Shown here piece after piece: positions 8,118 through 17,270 of a stretch of DNA of 64,000 nucleotides. This DNA comes from Shinella zoogloeoides (GTDB taxonomy: Bacteria; Pseudomonadota; Alphaproteobacteria; Rhizobiales; Rhizobiaceae). Under the pieces are notes generated by a model, which was given only the letters and a program-made list of their open reading frames with translations, searched no databases and was not told the DNA's origin. The first letter of the stretch is position 1; each line of letters opens with the position of its first letter. Position numbers and translations under genes: made by a program. The stretch covers positions 3,041,501 to 3,105,500 of the forward strand of contig NZ_CP132311.1 in NCBI RefSeq assembly GCF_030733845.1, written 5' to 3'.

Positions 8118-9785
8118 ATGCCCGTGCCCGCTGATCTGATTGTCGTCAATGCGCGCATCCTGACCATGGATGAGGCCAATCCGCGCGCCGAGGCCATTGC
8201 GCTGGCCGGTGGCCGGATCCTCGCCGTAGGCACCGAAGGCGATGTCCGCGCGCTCCAGGGCCCGCAAACGCAGGTGGTGGACGCAGGCGGCGCTTCCGTC
8301 CTGCCCGGCTTCATCGAAAGCCATATCCACATGTTCGGCGGCGCCGAGGAGCTGGGCCACCTCCAGCTTGCCGGCATCGAGGGTTTCGAGGCGCTGAAGG
8401 CAAGGCTTTCCGCCCATGCCGCCGCCCACCCCGACGATGCGCTGCTGACCGGCCATGGCGCCGGCTACACGATGATCTCCGAAGACGAGCCGCTGACGCG
8501 CCACCATATCGACCGCATCGTGGCCGACCGGCCCGTCGTGCTCGTCGGCGCCGACCATCACACGTCCTGGGCCAACACCAAGGCGCTTGAGATGGCCGGC
8601 ATCCTGCACGGCAAGGCCGTCAATCCCGGCAATGAGGTGGTCATGGGGCCGGACGGCCTGGCGACCGGAGAGCTCAGGGAAAGCGAGGCCATGTCGCCGG
8701 TCTTCCATCTCGGCGGGCCGAACCGCACTCATCTCGGCATAGAGACCGGCGGCGAGCCCGACCCGGCGCCGACCGCAGCCGAATGGGAGGCCGACAAGGC
8801 GATCATGCGCCGCGGCCTTGCCCATGCCGCAAAACACGGCATCACCTCGTTTCACAACATGGACGGCAATTTCTACCAGCTCCAGCTCATGGCGGCGCTG
8901 GAGGAGGACGATACGATCACCGTGCGCGGCCAGGTCCCCTACCATTTCAAGAAGCCGATGACACTCGCCGACCTCGAAAAGGCGAGCGAAATGGACCGGC
9001 GCTATAACAGCGAATGGGTTTCCTCCGGCATGGTCAAGGTCTTCATGGACGGCGTGCTGGAATCCGGCACCGCCTTCCTCGTCGAGCCCTATGCCGACCG
9101 CCCGGACTGGCATGGCGAACCCTATTTCAGCAATGAGGAATTCGCCGAACTCGCCACCGAGATCGACCGCCGCGGGCTCCAGATCGCCGTGCATGCCATC
9201 GGCGACGGCGCCGTGCGGCGCGTGCTGAACGGCTACGAGGCAGCGCAGAAGGCCAATGGCGTGCGCGACAGCCGCCACCGCGTCGAGCATGTCGAGTTGA
9301 TCACCGAAGAGGACATGCCACGCTTCGCCGAACTCGGCGTCATCGCCTCCATGCAGCCGCCGCATCCACCGGGCGGCATGTGCTTCCCGCTCGAGCCGAC
9401 GCTCTCGCGCATCGGTGAGAAGCGCCGCTATCTCGCCTATGCCTGGCGGCGCATCAAGGAGACGGGCGCCGCGCTCGCTTTCTCCTCCGACTGGCCGGTC
9501 TCGCCGATCGACCCGCTCTCCGGCATCCAGGCCGCGCTGACCCGCGCGCCGTGGGAAGAAGGCGACCCGGATCACTCGGTCAGCCTGCACGACGCCATCG
9601 CCGCCTATACGATCGGCAGCGCCTATGCGGAGTTCGCCGAAGACCGCAAGGGCATGCTGAAACCGGGCTACTTCGCCGACCTCGTGATCCTTGAGGGCGA
9701 TATCGAGGCCGTCGAGCCGCAGCACATCCGTAACGTGCGTCCGAAGATGACGATCTGCGGCGGCCGAGTGACCTACGAGGCCTGA
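8118..9785 (+). CDS. Amidohydrolase of the YtcJ-like (amidohydrolase 3) family
   Basis: A 555-residue metal-dependent hydrolase with a strong AGGAGGAG ribosome site. The N-terminal small beta domain leads into LPGFIESHIHMFGG with the metal pair H69/H71. Further expected ligands lie in the AVHAIGDGA strand (~residues 357-365), RHRVEHVE (~391-398) and FSSDWPVSP (~456-464). The C-terminus returns to the beta sandwich (KPGYFADLVILEGD). Family members hydrolyse amide, formamide or carbamate bonds of small molecules. No signal peptide is present, so it should be cytosolic. It lies between the aromatic operon and a polyamine-type importer; the substrate is unknown. Confidence 0.8.
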   Translation: MPVPADLIVVNARILTMDEANPRAEAIALAGGRILAVGTEGDVRALQGPQTQVVDAGGASVLPGFIESHIHMFGGAEELGHLQLAGIEGFEALKARLSAHAAAHPDDALLTGHGAGYTMISEDEPLTRHHIDRIVADRPVVLVGADHHTSWANTKALEMAGILHGKAVNPGNEVVMGPDGLATGELRESEAMSPVFHLGGPNRTHLGIETGGEPDPAPTAAEWEADKAIMRRGLAHAAKHGITSFHNMDGNFYQLQLMAALEEDDTITVRGQVPYHFKKPMTLADLEKASEMDRRYNSEWVSSGMVKVFMDGVLESGTAFLVEPYADRPDWHGEPYFSNEEFAELATEIDRRGLQIAVHAIGDGAVRRVLNGYEAAQKANGVRDSRHRVEHVELITEEDMPRFAELGVIASMQPPHPPGGMCFPLEPTLSRIGEKRRYLAYAWRRIKETGAALAFSSDWPVSPIDPLSGIQAALTRAPWEEGDPDHSVSLHDAIAAYTIGSAYAEFAEDRKGMLKPGYFADLVILEGDIEAVEPQHIRNVRPKMTICGGRVTYEA

Positions 9786-9804
9786 ACCTTTTCCGATGGA
9801 ACGT

Positions 9805-9828
9805 GGTGTCGGCAACCGCGCCGGCACC
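9805..9828 (+). terminator. Hairpin after the amidohydrolase gene
   Basis: GGTGTCGGC and GCCGGCACC form a nine-pair stem with one T-G wobble and a six-base loop, 20 bases after the stop. No T-run follows, so rho-independent termination is uncertain. Confidence 0.35.
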
Positions 9829-9895
9829 GAGTTGCAACACATGTCGGGCCCTCGCCACAAGCGGCGGGCACGGGCGAGTTGACTAATTTTTATTG

Positions 9896-9911
9896 CAGTG
9901 ATATTTCACTG
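9896..9911. promoter_or_regulatory. Candidate operator: inverted repeat CAGTGA-N4-TCACTG
   Basis: CAGTGA (9896-9901) and TCACTG (9906-9911) form a perfect six-base inverted repeat, overlapped and followed by further GTGATA copies (9911-9916 and 9931-9936). It sits 12 bases after a TTGACT box, where a repressor would block the promoter. The regulator is unknown; no regulator gene adjoins the operon. Confidence 0.45.
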
Positions 9912-10129
9912 TGATATCAAAATCCGGTTTGTGATACCTTCCCGAGAGGAGGTCTGCGCGCCGGAGAGAGGCTGGAGCGGCGGGATATGCCTTGCGAGGA
10001 GCATGGATCCGGCAGTTCATCAGGGAAACCAGACCGGATCAACGCGCGGCACCGGCCGCGGCGCGGTTGGACCGAACGCATTTGACAGGGATCGCCGCAA
10101 TCCGCGGCTCAACGGGAGGATGATCGATC

Positions 10130-11230
10130 GTGACGGATCGAACCCATAAGAGTGCCATTGAAGTCCGTGACGTGAGCAAGGTGTTCGGGTCGGGTGACAG
10201 CCCGTTCAGGGCTCTTGACCATGTGAGTGTCGACATAAGGGAGAACGAGTTCTTCACGCTGCTCGGTCCGTCGGGCTGCGGTAAGACGACTTTGCTGCGC
10301 ATGATCGCCGGTTTCACCTATCCGACGGATGGCGAGATCCGGCTCCACGGCGAGGATATCGCCGCGCTGCCGCCCTATCGCCGCCCGGTCAACACGGTCT
10401 TCCAGAGCTATGCGCTCTTTCCGCACATGACGGTCGGCGAGAACATCGCCTTCGGCCTGGAAATGCTCGATCGCCCGAAAGCCGAGATCGCCAAGCGCGT
10501 CGAGGAAATGCTGGCGCTGGTCAAGATGGGGCACCTCAAGGACCGCAAGACGGCGCAGATTTCCGGCGGACAGCAGCAGCGCGTGGCGCTTGCCCGCGCG
10601 CTCGCCCCGCAGCCGAAGGTGCTGCTGCTCGACGAGCCGCTCTCGGCCCTCGACTACAAACTGCGCAAGGACATGCAGATCGAACTGAAGCGCCTGCAGA
10701 CCGAGACCGGCATCACCTTCATCTTCGTCACGCACGACCAGGAAGAAGCGCTGACCATGTCGGACCGCATCGCGGTCATGTCGGCCGGAAAAATCCTCCA
10801 GGTCGGCGGCCCGCGCGATATCTACGACCGGCCGGCCGAACGCTTCGTCGCCGAATTCATCGGCGAGACGAACTTCCTGACCGCCGAGGTCGTTTCGGTT
10901 GCCGGCGACAAGGCGGATATCGTCCTGCCCGGCGGCACCCGCGTTACGGCCCGCCTGCCGGAAGGCTTCGCACCCGCGGGCAAGGTGACCGTCGTCACCC
11001 GTCCGGAACACGCCGCCATCACCGCCAATCCCGAGGGCGCGCATCTTCGCGGCACGCTGGCAAGCGTCGTCTATGTCGGCACGGACACGCATTTCCACAT
11101 CGCGCTGGAAAGCGGCGAAAGCTTCTGCGTGCGCCGCCAGAACAGCCTCGAGCAGGGCACGCCCCTCGCCGAAGGCGATGTCGTCGGTGTCGTGCTCGAG
11201 ACGGGCGCGGCGCAGGTGCTGAAAGATTGA
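10130..11230 (+). CDS. ABC importer ATPase, spermidine/putrescine (PotA) type
   Basis: A 366-residue nucleotide-binding subunit with Walker [10 protein letters not shown] near residues 46-54, the Q-loop in [12 protein letters not shown], signature [15 protein letters not shown], Walker [13 protein letters not shown] and the switch histidine in [14 protein letters not shown]-terminal TOBE domain (about 280-366) is typical of the PotA/CUT/sulfate group. The start is GTG 10130, close to an in-leader AGGATGATC. It should energise uptake with the two permeases and the binding protein encoded next. Spermidine/putrescine is the family default; the true substrate could be another amine or a modified amino acid. 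Confidence 0.85.
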   Translation: MTDRTHKSAIEVRDVSKVFGSGDSPFRALDHVSVDIRENEFFTLLGPSGCGKTTLLRMIAGFTYPTDGEIRLHGEDIAALPPYRRPVNTVFQSYALFPHMTVGENIAFGLEMLDRPKAEIAKRVEEMLALVKMGHLKDRKTAQISGGQQQRVALARALAPQPKVLLLDEPLSALDYKLRKDMQIELKRLQTETGITFIFVTHDQEEALTMSDRIAVMSAGKILQVGGPRDIYDRPAERFVAEFIGETNFLTAEVVSVAGDKADIVLPGGTRVTARLPEGFAPAGKVTVVTRPEHAAITANPEGAHLRGTLASVVYVGTDTHFHIALESGESFCVRRQNSLEQGTPLAEGDVVGVVLETGAAQVLKD

Positions 11231-11237
11231 GGCCCCG

Positions 11238-12173
11238 ATGAGCACGATCACCAGCACCGCAAGCGAGGCCGCCCGCCGGGTGGACGCGCAGGACATCCGC
11301 AGCCGCTGGCTCCTCTCGGCGCCGGCACTTCTCATCATCGCGCTCGCGGCCATCGGGCCGCTCGCCATCGTCTTCGTCTATTCCTTCCTGATGCCCGGCA
11401 GCTACGGCGACGTCGTCTGGACCTTCTCCCCCGATGCCTGGATCTCGGTGCTCTTCGAGAAGGATATCTTCGACGGCACCTGGTCGATCGCCGACGCACA
11501 CCTGTCGATCTTCTGGCGTTCCGTCTGGCTGTCGTTGCTGACCACGATCGCCACGCTCCTGCTCGGCTTCCCCACCGCCTATTTCATCGCGACGCGGCCG
11601 GAGCGCACGCGCGAGATCTGGCTCTTCCTCATCACCATTCCCTTCTGGACGAACCTGCTCATCCGCACCTTCGCGATCCAGGAACTGATCCGCAACGAGG
11701 GCATGATCAACACGCTTCTCATGAAGGTCGGCATCATCTCCGCGCCGATCCAGATGATGTATACCGACTTCGCGATCCTTCTCGGCATGACCTACGTCTT
11801 CTTTCCGCTGATGGTGCTGCCGCTCTATGCCAGCCTGGAGAAGGTCGATTTCCGCCTCGTCGAGGCGGGCTACGATCTCTATGCCAGCCGCTGGCGCGTG
11901 CTGAAACGCATCGTCCTGCCACTGGTCAAGCCGGGCATCGTCGCCGGCTCCATTCTCGTCTTCATTCCATCGCTCGGCTCCTACGTCACCCCGCGCATGC
12001 TGGGCGGCGGCAGCAAGATGATGCTTGGCAACCTGATCGAACTGCAATTCGGCCAGGGCCGCAACTGGCCGCTCGGCGCCTCGCTCTCCATGGCGCTGCT
12101 CGCCATCGTCATGGTCGCGCTCATGGTCCAGGTCAAGTTCACCGGCCGCCAGGGAGGAAACGCCCATGGCTAA
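11238..12173 (+). CDS. ABC importer permease, PotB/PotH type
   Basis: This 311-residue inner-membrane protein has about six membrane segments, beginning with a hydrophobic stretch near residues 30-53. The EAA-like coupling loop VEAGYDLYASRWRVLKRIVLP lies near 215-235. Such permeases pair with a PotC-type partner; here that partner starts 8 bases before this stop (overlap ATGGCTAA), which supports translational coupling. It follows the ATPase after seven bases. Confidence 0.85.
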   Translation: MSTITSTASEAARRVDAQDIRSRWLLSAPALLIIALAAIGPLAIVFVYSFLMPGSYGDVVWTFSPDAWISVLFEKDIFDGTWSIADAHLSIFWRSVWLSLLTTIATLLLGFPTAYFIATRPERTREIWLFLITIPFWTNLLIRTFAIQELIRNEGMINTLLMKVGIISAPIQMMYTDFAILLGMTYVFFPLMVLPLYASLEKVDFRLVEAGYDLYASRWRVLKRIVLPLVKPGIVAGSILVFIPSLGSYVTPRMLGGGSKMMLGNLIELQFGQGRNWPLGASLSMALLAIVMVALMVQVKFTGRQGGNAHG

Positions 12174-12975
12174 CCCCACCGAAGCCTTCGACGTCCGCCG
12201 CCAGACCGGCTTCCCGACCGTCGCCGTGCTCTGCTTCTTCCTGCTCTACCTGCCGATCGCCGCGCTCGTCGTCTTCGCCTTCAACGACGGCATGTCGATC
12301 GCCACCTGGGAGGGCACGTCGCTGCGCTGGTTCGAGGCGGCGTGGAACAACGACAAGGTGGTGGAAGCCTCGATCCGCTCCGTGCAGATCGCCGCCGCGG
12401 CCGCCGTCATCGCCACGGTGGTCGCCACCATGGCCGCCGTCGCGACCACTCGCACGCGCCAATATCGCGGCCTCAATGCGAAATACGCCTTCATCAACAT
12501 GCCGCTGATGGTGCCCGAGATCGTCGTCGCCGTCGCGCTCCTGATCTTCTTCTCGCGCATCAAGATGGCAACCGGCTATTCCGGCCTCGGCTACCTGATC
12601 GCCGCGCACACCGCCTTCTGCATTCCCTTCGCCTACTTGCCGATCCGGGCGCGGCTGGAGACCATGGACCTGTCGCTGGAGACGGCCGCCGCCGATCTCT
12701 ACGCCACCCCCTTCAAGGCCTTCCGCCGGGTGACATTGCCGCTGCTCTGGCCCGGTATCCTCGCCGGCCTGATGCTCGCCTTCGTCATCTCGCTGGATGA
12801 CGTGGTCATCACCGAATTCGTCAAGTCGGGCGGCCAGGACACGCTGCCGACCTACATGCTCGGCCAGCTGCGCCGCGTCGTCACCCCGGAAATGAACGCG
12901 ATCTCGACGGTCTTCCTCATCCTCTCCGTCGCCATCGTCACCGTCTTCTTCTTCATCAGCCGTAAGAAGGATTAA
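12166..12975 (+). CDS. ABC importer permease, PotC/PotI type
   Basis: This 269-residue multi-spanning permease starts with a hydrophobic helix (VAVLCFFLLYLPIAALVVF, residues ~16-34). It has an EAA loop ETAAADLYATPFKAFRRVTLP near 170-190 and a conserved SLDDVVITEF segment near 210-219 that is characteristic of PotC/PotI proteins. It overlaps the upstream permease gene by eight bases and is followed by the binding-protein gene, matching the order of many polyamine operons. Confidence 0.85.
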   Translation: MANPTEAFDVRRQTGFPTVAVLCFFLLYLPIAALVVFAFNDGMSIATWEGTSLRWFEAAWNNDKVVEASIRSVQIAAAAAVIATVVATMAAVATTRTRQYRGLNAKYAFINMPLMVPEIVVAVALLIFFSRIKMATGYSGLGYLIAAHTAFCIPFAYLPIRARLETMDLSLETAAADLYATPFKAFRRVTLPLLWPGILAGLMLAFVISLDDVVITEFVKSGGQDTLPTYMLGQLRRVVTPEMNAISTVFLILSVAIVTVFFFISRKKD

Positions 12976-12993
12976 CCCATGGGAGGAAAACAC

Positions 12994-14025
12994 ATGACGC
13001 GCATTCTCGGCACGGCCACGCTCGGCCTCGCCCTCTTGAGCTCCACCGCCGCATACGCTGCCGGCGAGCTCAACATCTTCAACTGGGGCAACTACACCAG
13101 CCCCGACCTCATCAAGAAGTTCGAGAAGGAGTTCGACGTCAAGGTCTCCGTGACCGACTACGACTCGAACGACACTGCGCTCGCCAAGATCCGCCAAGGC
13201 GGCCACGGCTTCGACATCGTCGTGCCCTCCGCCAACATACTGCAGATCTGGATCGACGAAGGCCTGCTGCTCGAGGCCCGGCCGGACCAGATGGAGAATT
13301 TCAAGAACGTCGACGAGCGCTGGGTGGACGTGCCCTTCGATCCGGGCCGCCACTACACCGTTCCGTGGCAGTGGGGCACGACAGGCGTCTTCACCAACAA
13401 ATCGGTCTACAAGGGCGACCCGAACACCTCGGCGATCTTCCTCGACCCGCCGCCGGAGCTGGAAGGCAAGATCATCGTCGTGCCGGAGATGGCCGACATC
13501 ATGTTCCTCGCCATCCGCTATGCCGGGGGCGAGCCCTGCACGAACGACCTGACGATCCTCAAGAAGGTGCGCGACACGATGGTCGCGGCGAAGGCCAAGT
13601 GGCTCTCCGTCGACTACGGCACGACCGAGCAGCTTGTGAAGGGCGACTTTGCCGGCGGCACCGGCTGGAGCGGCGCCACCTTCCGCGCGCGCCTGCAGAA
13701 CCCCGATATCGTCTACGGCTACCCGAAGGAAGGCTATCCGGTCTGGATGGACAATGTCGCGATCCTCAAGGACGCCAAGAACGTCGACAATGCCAAGCTC
13801 TTCCTGAACTTCATCATGGACCCGGAGAACGCCGCCATGATCTCGGCCTTTGCCCGTTATGCCAATGGCATCAAGGGCTCGGAAGCCTTTATGCCGGAGG
13901 ATATGAAGACGGCACCGGAGGTCGTCATTCCCGAGGGTTCGAAGGCCGCCGGTTCGTTCAACCTCGCCTGCCCGCCGGACGTCCAGCAGCTCTATACGAA
14001 AATCTGGACGGACCTGATGAAATAA
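12994..14025 (+). CDS. Periplasmic binding protein, spermidine/putrescine (PotD/PotF) type
   Basis: A 343-residue secreted protein. I chose ATG 12994 over ATG 12979 because GGGAGG (12981-12986) sits at the right distance. The signal peptide is roughly [22 protein letters not shown], cleaved before [11 protein letters not shown]. That [12 protein letters not shown] start is the hallmark of polyamine-binding proteins, followed by a [14 protein letters not shown] segment and a GFDIVVPS strand. It would capture the amine in the periplasm and deliver it to the permeases encoded before it. Ligand identity needs binding data. Confidence 0.87.
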   Translation: MTRILGTATLGLALLSSTAAYAAGELNIFNWGNYTSPDLIKKFEKEFDVKVSVTDYDSNDTALAKIRQGGHGFDIVVPSANILQIWIDEGLLLEARPDQMENFKNVDERWVDVPFDPGRHYTVPWQWGTTGVFTNKSVYKGDPNTSAIFLDPPPELEGKIIVVPEMADIMFLAIRYAGGEPCTNDLTILKKVRDTMVAAKAKWLSVDYGTTEQLVKGDFAGGTGWSGATFRARLQNPDIVYGYPKEGYPVWMDNVAILKDAKNVDNAKLFLNFIMDPENAAMISAFARYANGIKGSEAFMPEDMKTAPEVVIPEGSKAAGSFNLACPPDVQQLYTKIWTDLMK

Positions 14026-14043
14026 GCGGGTGGAACCATCGCG

Positions 14044-14071
14044 GGGGCGCGCCTTTGCCACGGCGCGCCCC
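14044..14071 (+). terminator. Strong GC hairpin after the polyamine-type operon
   Basis: GGGGCGCGCC (14044-14053) and GGCGCGCCCC (14062-14071) form a ten-pair perfect stem with an eight-base loop, 18 bases after the binding-protein stop. Only TT follows, so it may slow or end transcription or protect the 3' end of the mRNA. Confidence 0.6.
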
Positions 14072-14129
14072 TTGCCACTTGCGGTAAAAACCCTTTCGAT
14101 GCCCTTTCCTTTTCAAGCAGGTCCTTCCC

Positions 14130-15560
14130 ATGAATCTTGCCGAATATGCGAACCATGATGCCACCGGCCTTGCCGGGCTCGTCCAGCGCGGCGAGGTGAC
14201 TGCGGCCGAGCTTGCGGCGCTCGCCCGGCAGGCCTTCGAGAAGGTGGATCCGGCCATCAATGCCGTGGTCGAGTTCTATGCGGATGCCGAAACCCTGCCA
14301 GGCCCCGATGAAGGCGCCTTTGCCGGTGTGCCTTTCCTGCGCAAGGATATCGGCGCGACCGAGGAAGGCCGCCTGCAGGAATGCGGCAGCCGGCTTCTCA
14401 AGGGCACCATCTCTCCTCATGACGCCTATTACACGAAGCGCGCCAAGGCCGCGGGGCTGCGCATCGTCGGCCGCAGCGCCGTGCCGGAACTGGCCTTCGC
14501 CGGCTTCACCGAAACCATCCTGGAAGGCATCACGCGCAATCCCTGGAACCTGGAGGCCTCGGCCGGCGGCTCCTCGGGCGGCGCAGCCGCGGCGGTCGCC
14601 GCCGGCATCGTGCCGATCGCGCACGCCTCGGATGGCGGCGGCTCGATTCGCATTCCCGCCGGCTGGTGCGGCCTTGTCGGCCTCAATCCCTCGCGCGGCC
14701 GGGTTTCCGGCGGCCCCGACGGTCAGGATTCCCTGTTCGGCCTTGCGCGCGAATTCGTCGTCTGCCGCACGGTGCGCGACATGGCGGCGGCGCTCGACGT
14801 CTTCGCCGGCCCGGAGCCGGGCGATCCCTTCGTCATCCGCGCGCCGGAAAGGCCCTATACGGAAGAACTGGCGCAACCGACCGGCAGGCTGCGCATCGGC
14901 CTTGCGCGCACCGCCTGGGGCAGCGTGCCGATCGCCGCGGACGTGCTGGCGGCGCTCGACGAGACGGCCGCCCTGCTCGCCTCGATGGGCCACACGGTCG
15001 AGGAGATCGCCTCCCCCGTCGAGCCGCGTGACATCATGGTCGGCGTGATGGGCGGCTTCAATCTCGGCCTTGCGGAACTGCCGGCGCTCGCCGCCGCCCT
15101 CGGCCGTCCACTGGACGACACGATGCTGGAGCCGGTGATCCTGAAGCTGATGCACCAGACGCTCGCCATGACGCCGGCCGAGATCGTCAATATCTTCGAG
15201 ACCATGCGCAAGATCCGCCACGACGTCGCCATCGCCACGCAGCGCTACGATATCCTCCTGACACCGACGACGCCGGTGACGGCGCCGGAGCACGGCCGGT
15301 TCTCCACGACCCGACCCGACCTCACAGCTGCCGGCTTTTCCGAGGGCGACACCACGCTGTTCACCTTCCTCGGCACGTTCAACGCGACCGGCCAGCCCTC
15401 CGTCAGCCTGCCGCTCGGCCTGGACCGCAACAACATGCCCATCGGCCTTCAGATCGTCGGCCGCTTTGCCGACGAGGCGACGCTGGTGCGCGTCGCGCGC
15501 GATCTGGAGGAAGCGCGGCCGTGGAGCGGCATGCTGCCGCCGGTACACGCGCTGCGATAG
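14130..15560 (+). CDS. Amidase-signature family hydrolase
   Basis: A 476-residue amidase-signature protein. The Ser-cisSer-Lys triad is visible as K72 (FLRKDIGA), S148 in GGSSGG and S172 in SDGGGSIRIPA; the 24-residue spacing between the serines matches the family. Similar enzymes include GatA, AtzF and aryl/acyl amidases; here no gatB or gatC adjoins, so a tRNA amidotransferase role is unlikely. It has no signal peptide. It follows the amine importer behind a hairpin, which suggests but does not show that the importer's substrate or its amide is hydrolysed here. Confidence 0.8.
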   Translation: MNLAEYANHDATGLAGLVQRGEVTAAELAALARQAFEKVDPAINAVVEFYADAETLPGPDEGAFAGVPFLRKDIGATEEGRLQECGSRLLKGTISPHDAYYTKRAKAAGLRIVGRSAVPELAFAGFTETILEGITRNPWNLEASAGGSSGGAAAAVAAGIVPIAHASDGGGSIRIPAGWCGLVGLNPSRGRVSGGPDGQDSLFGLAREFVVCRTVRDMAAALDVFAGPEPGDPFVIRAPERPYTEELAQPTGRLRIGLARTAWGSVPIAADVLAALDETAALLASMGHTVEEIASPVEPRDIMVGVMGGFNLGLAELPALAAALGRPLDDTMLEPVILKLMHQTLAMTPAEIVNIFETMRKIRHDVAIATQRYDILLTPTTPVTAPEHGRFSTTRPDLTAAGFSEGDTTLFTFLGTFNATGQPSVSLPLGLDRNNMPIGLQIVGRFADEATLVRVARDLEEARPWSGMLPPVHALR

Positions 15561-15600
15561 AGAACCTGCGACAGGACGCCACGCGCCATCGCGGCCTTGT

Positions 15601-15614
15601 TTGATCAATGTCAA
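15601..15614 (+). promoter_or_regulatory. FNR/FixK-type box upstream of pseudoazurin
   Basis: TTGAT-CAAT-GTCAA matches the TTGAT-N4-ATCAA consensus of FNR/FixK/Anr/NnrR regulators in nine of ten positions. Its centre is about 77 bases before the GTG start, leaving room for a class II promoter with the start site near 15649. Pseudoazurin genes are known to be induced by low oxygen or denitrifying conditions. Confidence 0.65.
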
Positions 15615-15684
15615 AGAAGGAGGGTGTTTCCGGGTCTACCTCTTGCGCATGAACGATTGACGTTCGTCAGCAAGGAGAATTCCA

Positions 15685-16131
15685 GTGCGTATCATGGCAA
15701 AGAGCATCGTCGGCGCGGCAGCAGTCATCCTGGCGTTTGCGCTTCCGGCAGCGGCGGCAGATTTCGAAGTGCATATGCTGAACAAGGGCGCCGAAGGCGC
15801 CATGGTGTTCGAGCCCGCCTTCGTGAAGGTCGCGCCCGGCGACACGGTCACCTTCATTCCGACCGACAAGGGGCACAATGTCGAGACGATCAAGGGCATG
15901 ATCCCCGAGGGCGCCGAAGCCTTCAAGAGCAAGATCAACGAGAACTACAAGGTCACCTTCGGCACGGCCGGCGCCTATGGCGTCAAGTGCACGCCGCATG
16001 TCGGTATGGGCATGGTGGGCTTCGTGGTCGTCGGCGATGCGCCGGCCAATCTCGACGCGGTCAAGACCGGCAAGCTGCCGAAGAAGGCCCGCGAGCGCAT
16101 GGACGCCGCCATCGCGGCAGCAGGCCTCTGA
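15685..16131 (+). CDS. Pseudoazurin (type 1 copper protein)
   Basis: A 148-residue exported cupredoxin. The GTG start at 15685 is favoured by AAGGAG seven bases upstream; an internal ATG at 15694 is the alternative. The signal peptide ends near PAAAA (residue 25), leaving [10 protein letters not shown] as the mature N-terminus, typical of pseudoazurins. The four copper ligands are visible: H64 (KGHNVE), C102, H105 and M110 ([10 protein letters not shown]). It carries electrons in the periplasm, classically to copper nitrite reductase or nitrous oxide reductase. No denitrification gene is nearby, so it is probably an orphan donor of a remote system. Confidence 0.92.
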   Translation: MRIMAKSIVGAAAVILAFALPAAAADFEVHMLNKGAEGAMVFEPAFVKVAPGDTVTFIPTDKGHNVETIKGMIPEGAEAFKSKINENYKVTFGTAGAYGVKCTPHVGMGMVGFVVVGDAPANLDAVKTGKLPKKARERMDAAIAAAGL

Positions 16132-16155
16132 CACATCCTTTCGGGGCGGGGCAGG

Positions 16156-16191
16156 AACCCGGGGCGGAGCGATCCGCTCCGGGTTTCTTTT
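16156..16191. terminator. Terminator between pseudoazurin and the convergent CDF transporter
   Basis: CGGAGCG (16165-16171) and CGCTCCG (16175-16181) form a seven-pair stem extended by an outer AACC/GGTT pair and followed by TTTCTTTT. This is a clear rho-independent terminator for the + strand; the converging gene ends at 16199. Confidence 0.75.
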
Positions 16192-16198
16192 CGCTTTG

Positions 16199-17122
16199 TC
16201 AGTCCGCCCATTCGGGGTCGGTGGTGAAGGCGATGGTCAGCCAGCGGTCCGGTCCCTCGTCGCCGATCGCAAGGCCGATCTCGTCGCGGATCCTGTCCCA
16301 GTCCTGCAGCTTCTTCGCCGGAAAATCCTCCGGCACGATGAAATAGAGCTCGATCTGCCGGCCGCGCCCGACGCGGGCGACATAGGCCCGATAGGAGAGA
16401 AAGCCGTGCCGCTCGACGACCGCCCTGGCGACCGCATCGACATGGCTTTTCAGGTCCGAGGGGGTGACGAGCAGGATATCGGCGAGCGCCTGCCGGATCG
16501 TGCCGGCCGGGATGGGGATGATCACGAGGCAGACCAGCGCCAGCGCAACCGGGTCGATATAGGGCGACAGCCATTCGTATTGCGTGCCCTGGATGAGGGA
16601 GCCGATGACGAAGGCGACGAGCAGCGCGCTCGTCAGCCCCGCCGACATCATCCAGGCCTTGGCGTCGAGCGCCACGAAATCCGACTGGATCGTGCGGTTC
16701 GCCCGGCTGCCGGCGATCGCCATGGCGATCGTCACCGCGAGCGTCACGACGGCATAGATGATCGCCTGGCCGAAATCGAGCGGCCGCCCGCCCGCCATGA
16801 TGCTGCCGATCGCGTTGATCAGCGCGTAGATGGCCGCACCGGTGAGCAGGATGCCGTTGAGGCCGAGCACCATCGGCTCGAGATGCCAGAAGCCCATGGT
16901 GAAATGCTTGACGAGCCGGCCCTTGCCGGCCCCGCTGGCCGAAGAGGCGATGAGATTGGCGACGAGCAGGGCAACGACGGTCATCGCCGCGTCGGTCATC
17001 GCATAGACGCCGTCGAAGACGATGGCGAAGGAGCCCGAGAGGATACCGAACAGAATGCCGACGCCCGCCAGCAGGATCGTCACGGCGATGGAAATGCGCA
17101 GAACACCCTGTTCCGTCTTCAT
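16199..17122 (-). CDS. Cation diffusion facilitator family transporter
   Basis: A 307-residue inner-membrane protein. ATG 17122 (MKTEQGVLR) is chosen over an upstream in-frame ATG because of a GGAAGGGA ribosome site and because the conserved part starts there. About six membrane segments occupy residues 10-210. The helix-2 metal site appears as FDGVYAMTDAAM, and a DAKAWMMSA helix-5 motif replaces the usual HxxxD, so metal choice may be unusual. A cytosolic C-terminal domain (about 215-307) follows. The family exports Zn, Co, Fe or Mn by proton exchange. It stands alone, convergent with pseudoazurin. Confidence 0.8.
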   Translation of the reverse strand: MKTEQGVLRISIAVTILLAGVGILFGILSGSFAIVFDGVYAMTDAAMTVVALLVANLIASSASGAGKGRLVKHFTMGFWHLEPMVLGLNGILLTGAAIYALINAIGSIMAGGRPLDFGQAIIYAVVTLAVTIAMAIAGSRANRTIQSDFVALDAKAWMMSAGLTSALLVAFVIGSLIQGTQYEWLSPYIDPVALALVCLVIIPIPAGTIRQALADILLVTPSDLKSHVDAVARAVVERHGFLSYRAYVARVGRGRQIELYFIVPEDFPAKKLQDWDRIRDEIGLAIGDEGPDRWLTIAFTTDPEWAD

Positions 17123-17270
17123 GGATCGGTCCCTTCCGTCCGGTCTTCCCTGCGGCTTATAGCCGGCGGTCCGGCCAAATTCCATCTTCTGAATGATCCG
17201 GATTTACACATTTAATTTTCTAATGGCGGCATGCCCTGCTAATTTGATGCCACAACCAATGGGATAGCGC

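Larger units (their letters stand above)
9786..10129. promoter_or_regulatory. 344-bp gene-free region upstream of the polyamine-type ABC operon
   Basis: No convincing gene lies here. It contains a hairpin just after the amidohydrolase (9805-9828), a TTGACT -35-like box (9879-9884) and an inverted repeat over the expected -10 region. GTGATA occurs three times (9899, 9911 and 9931), followed by a long purine-rich leader before the ATPase start. This is the most likely promoter and operator of the transporter operon. Confidence 0.5.

Noticed and set aside
8016..9860. A 614-codon open frame on the - strand
   Set aside because: Antisense to the YtcJ-like amidohydrolase, which has a strong ribosome site and metal motifs.
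9898..10149. Possible 83-codon gene before the polyamine-type ATPase
   Set aside because: No ribosome site, no recognisable domain, and it covers the promoter repeats and runs into the ATPase start.
12139..14061. A 640-codon open frame on the - strand
   Set aside because: Antisense to a permease and the PotD-like gene; arginine/glutamate/histidine-rich composition typical of shadow frames.
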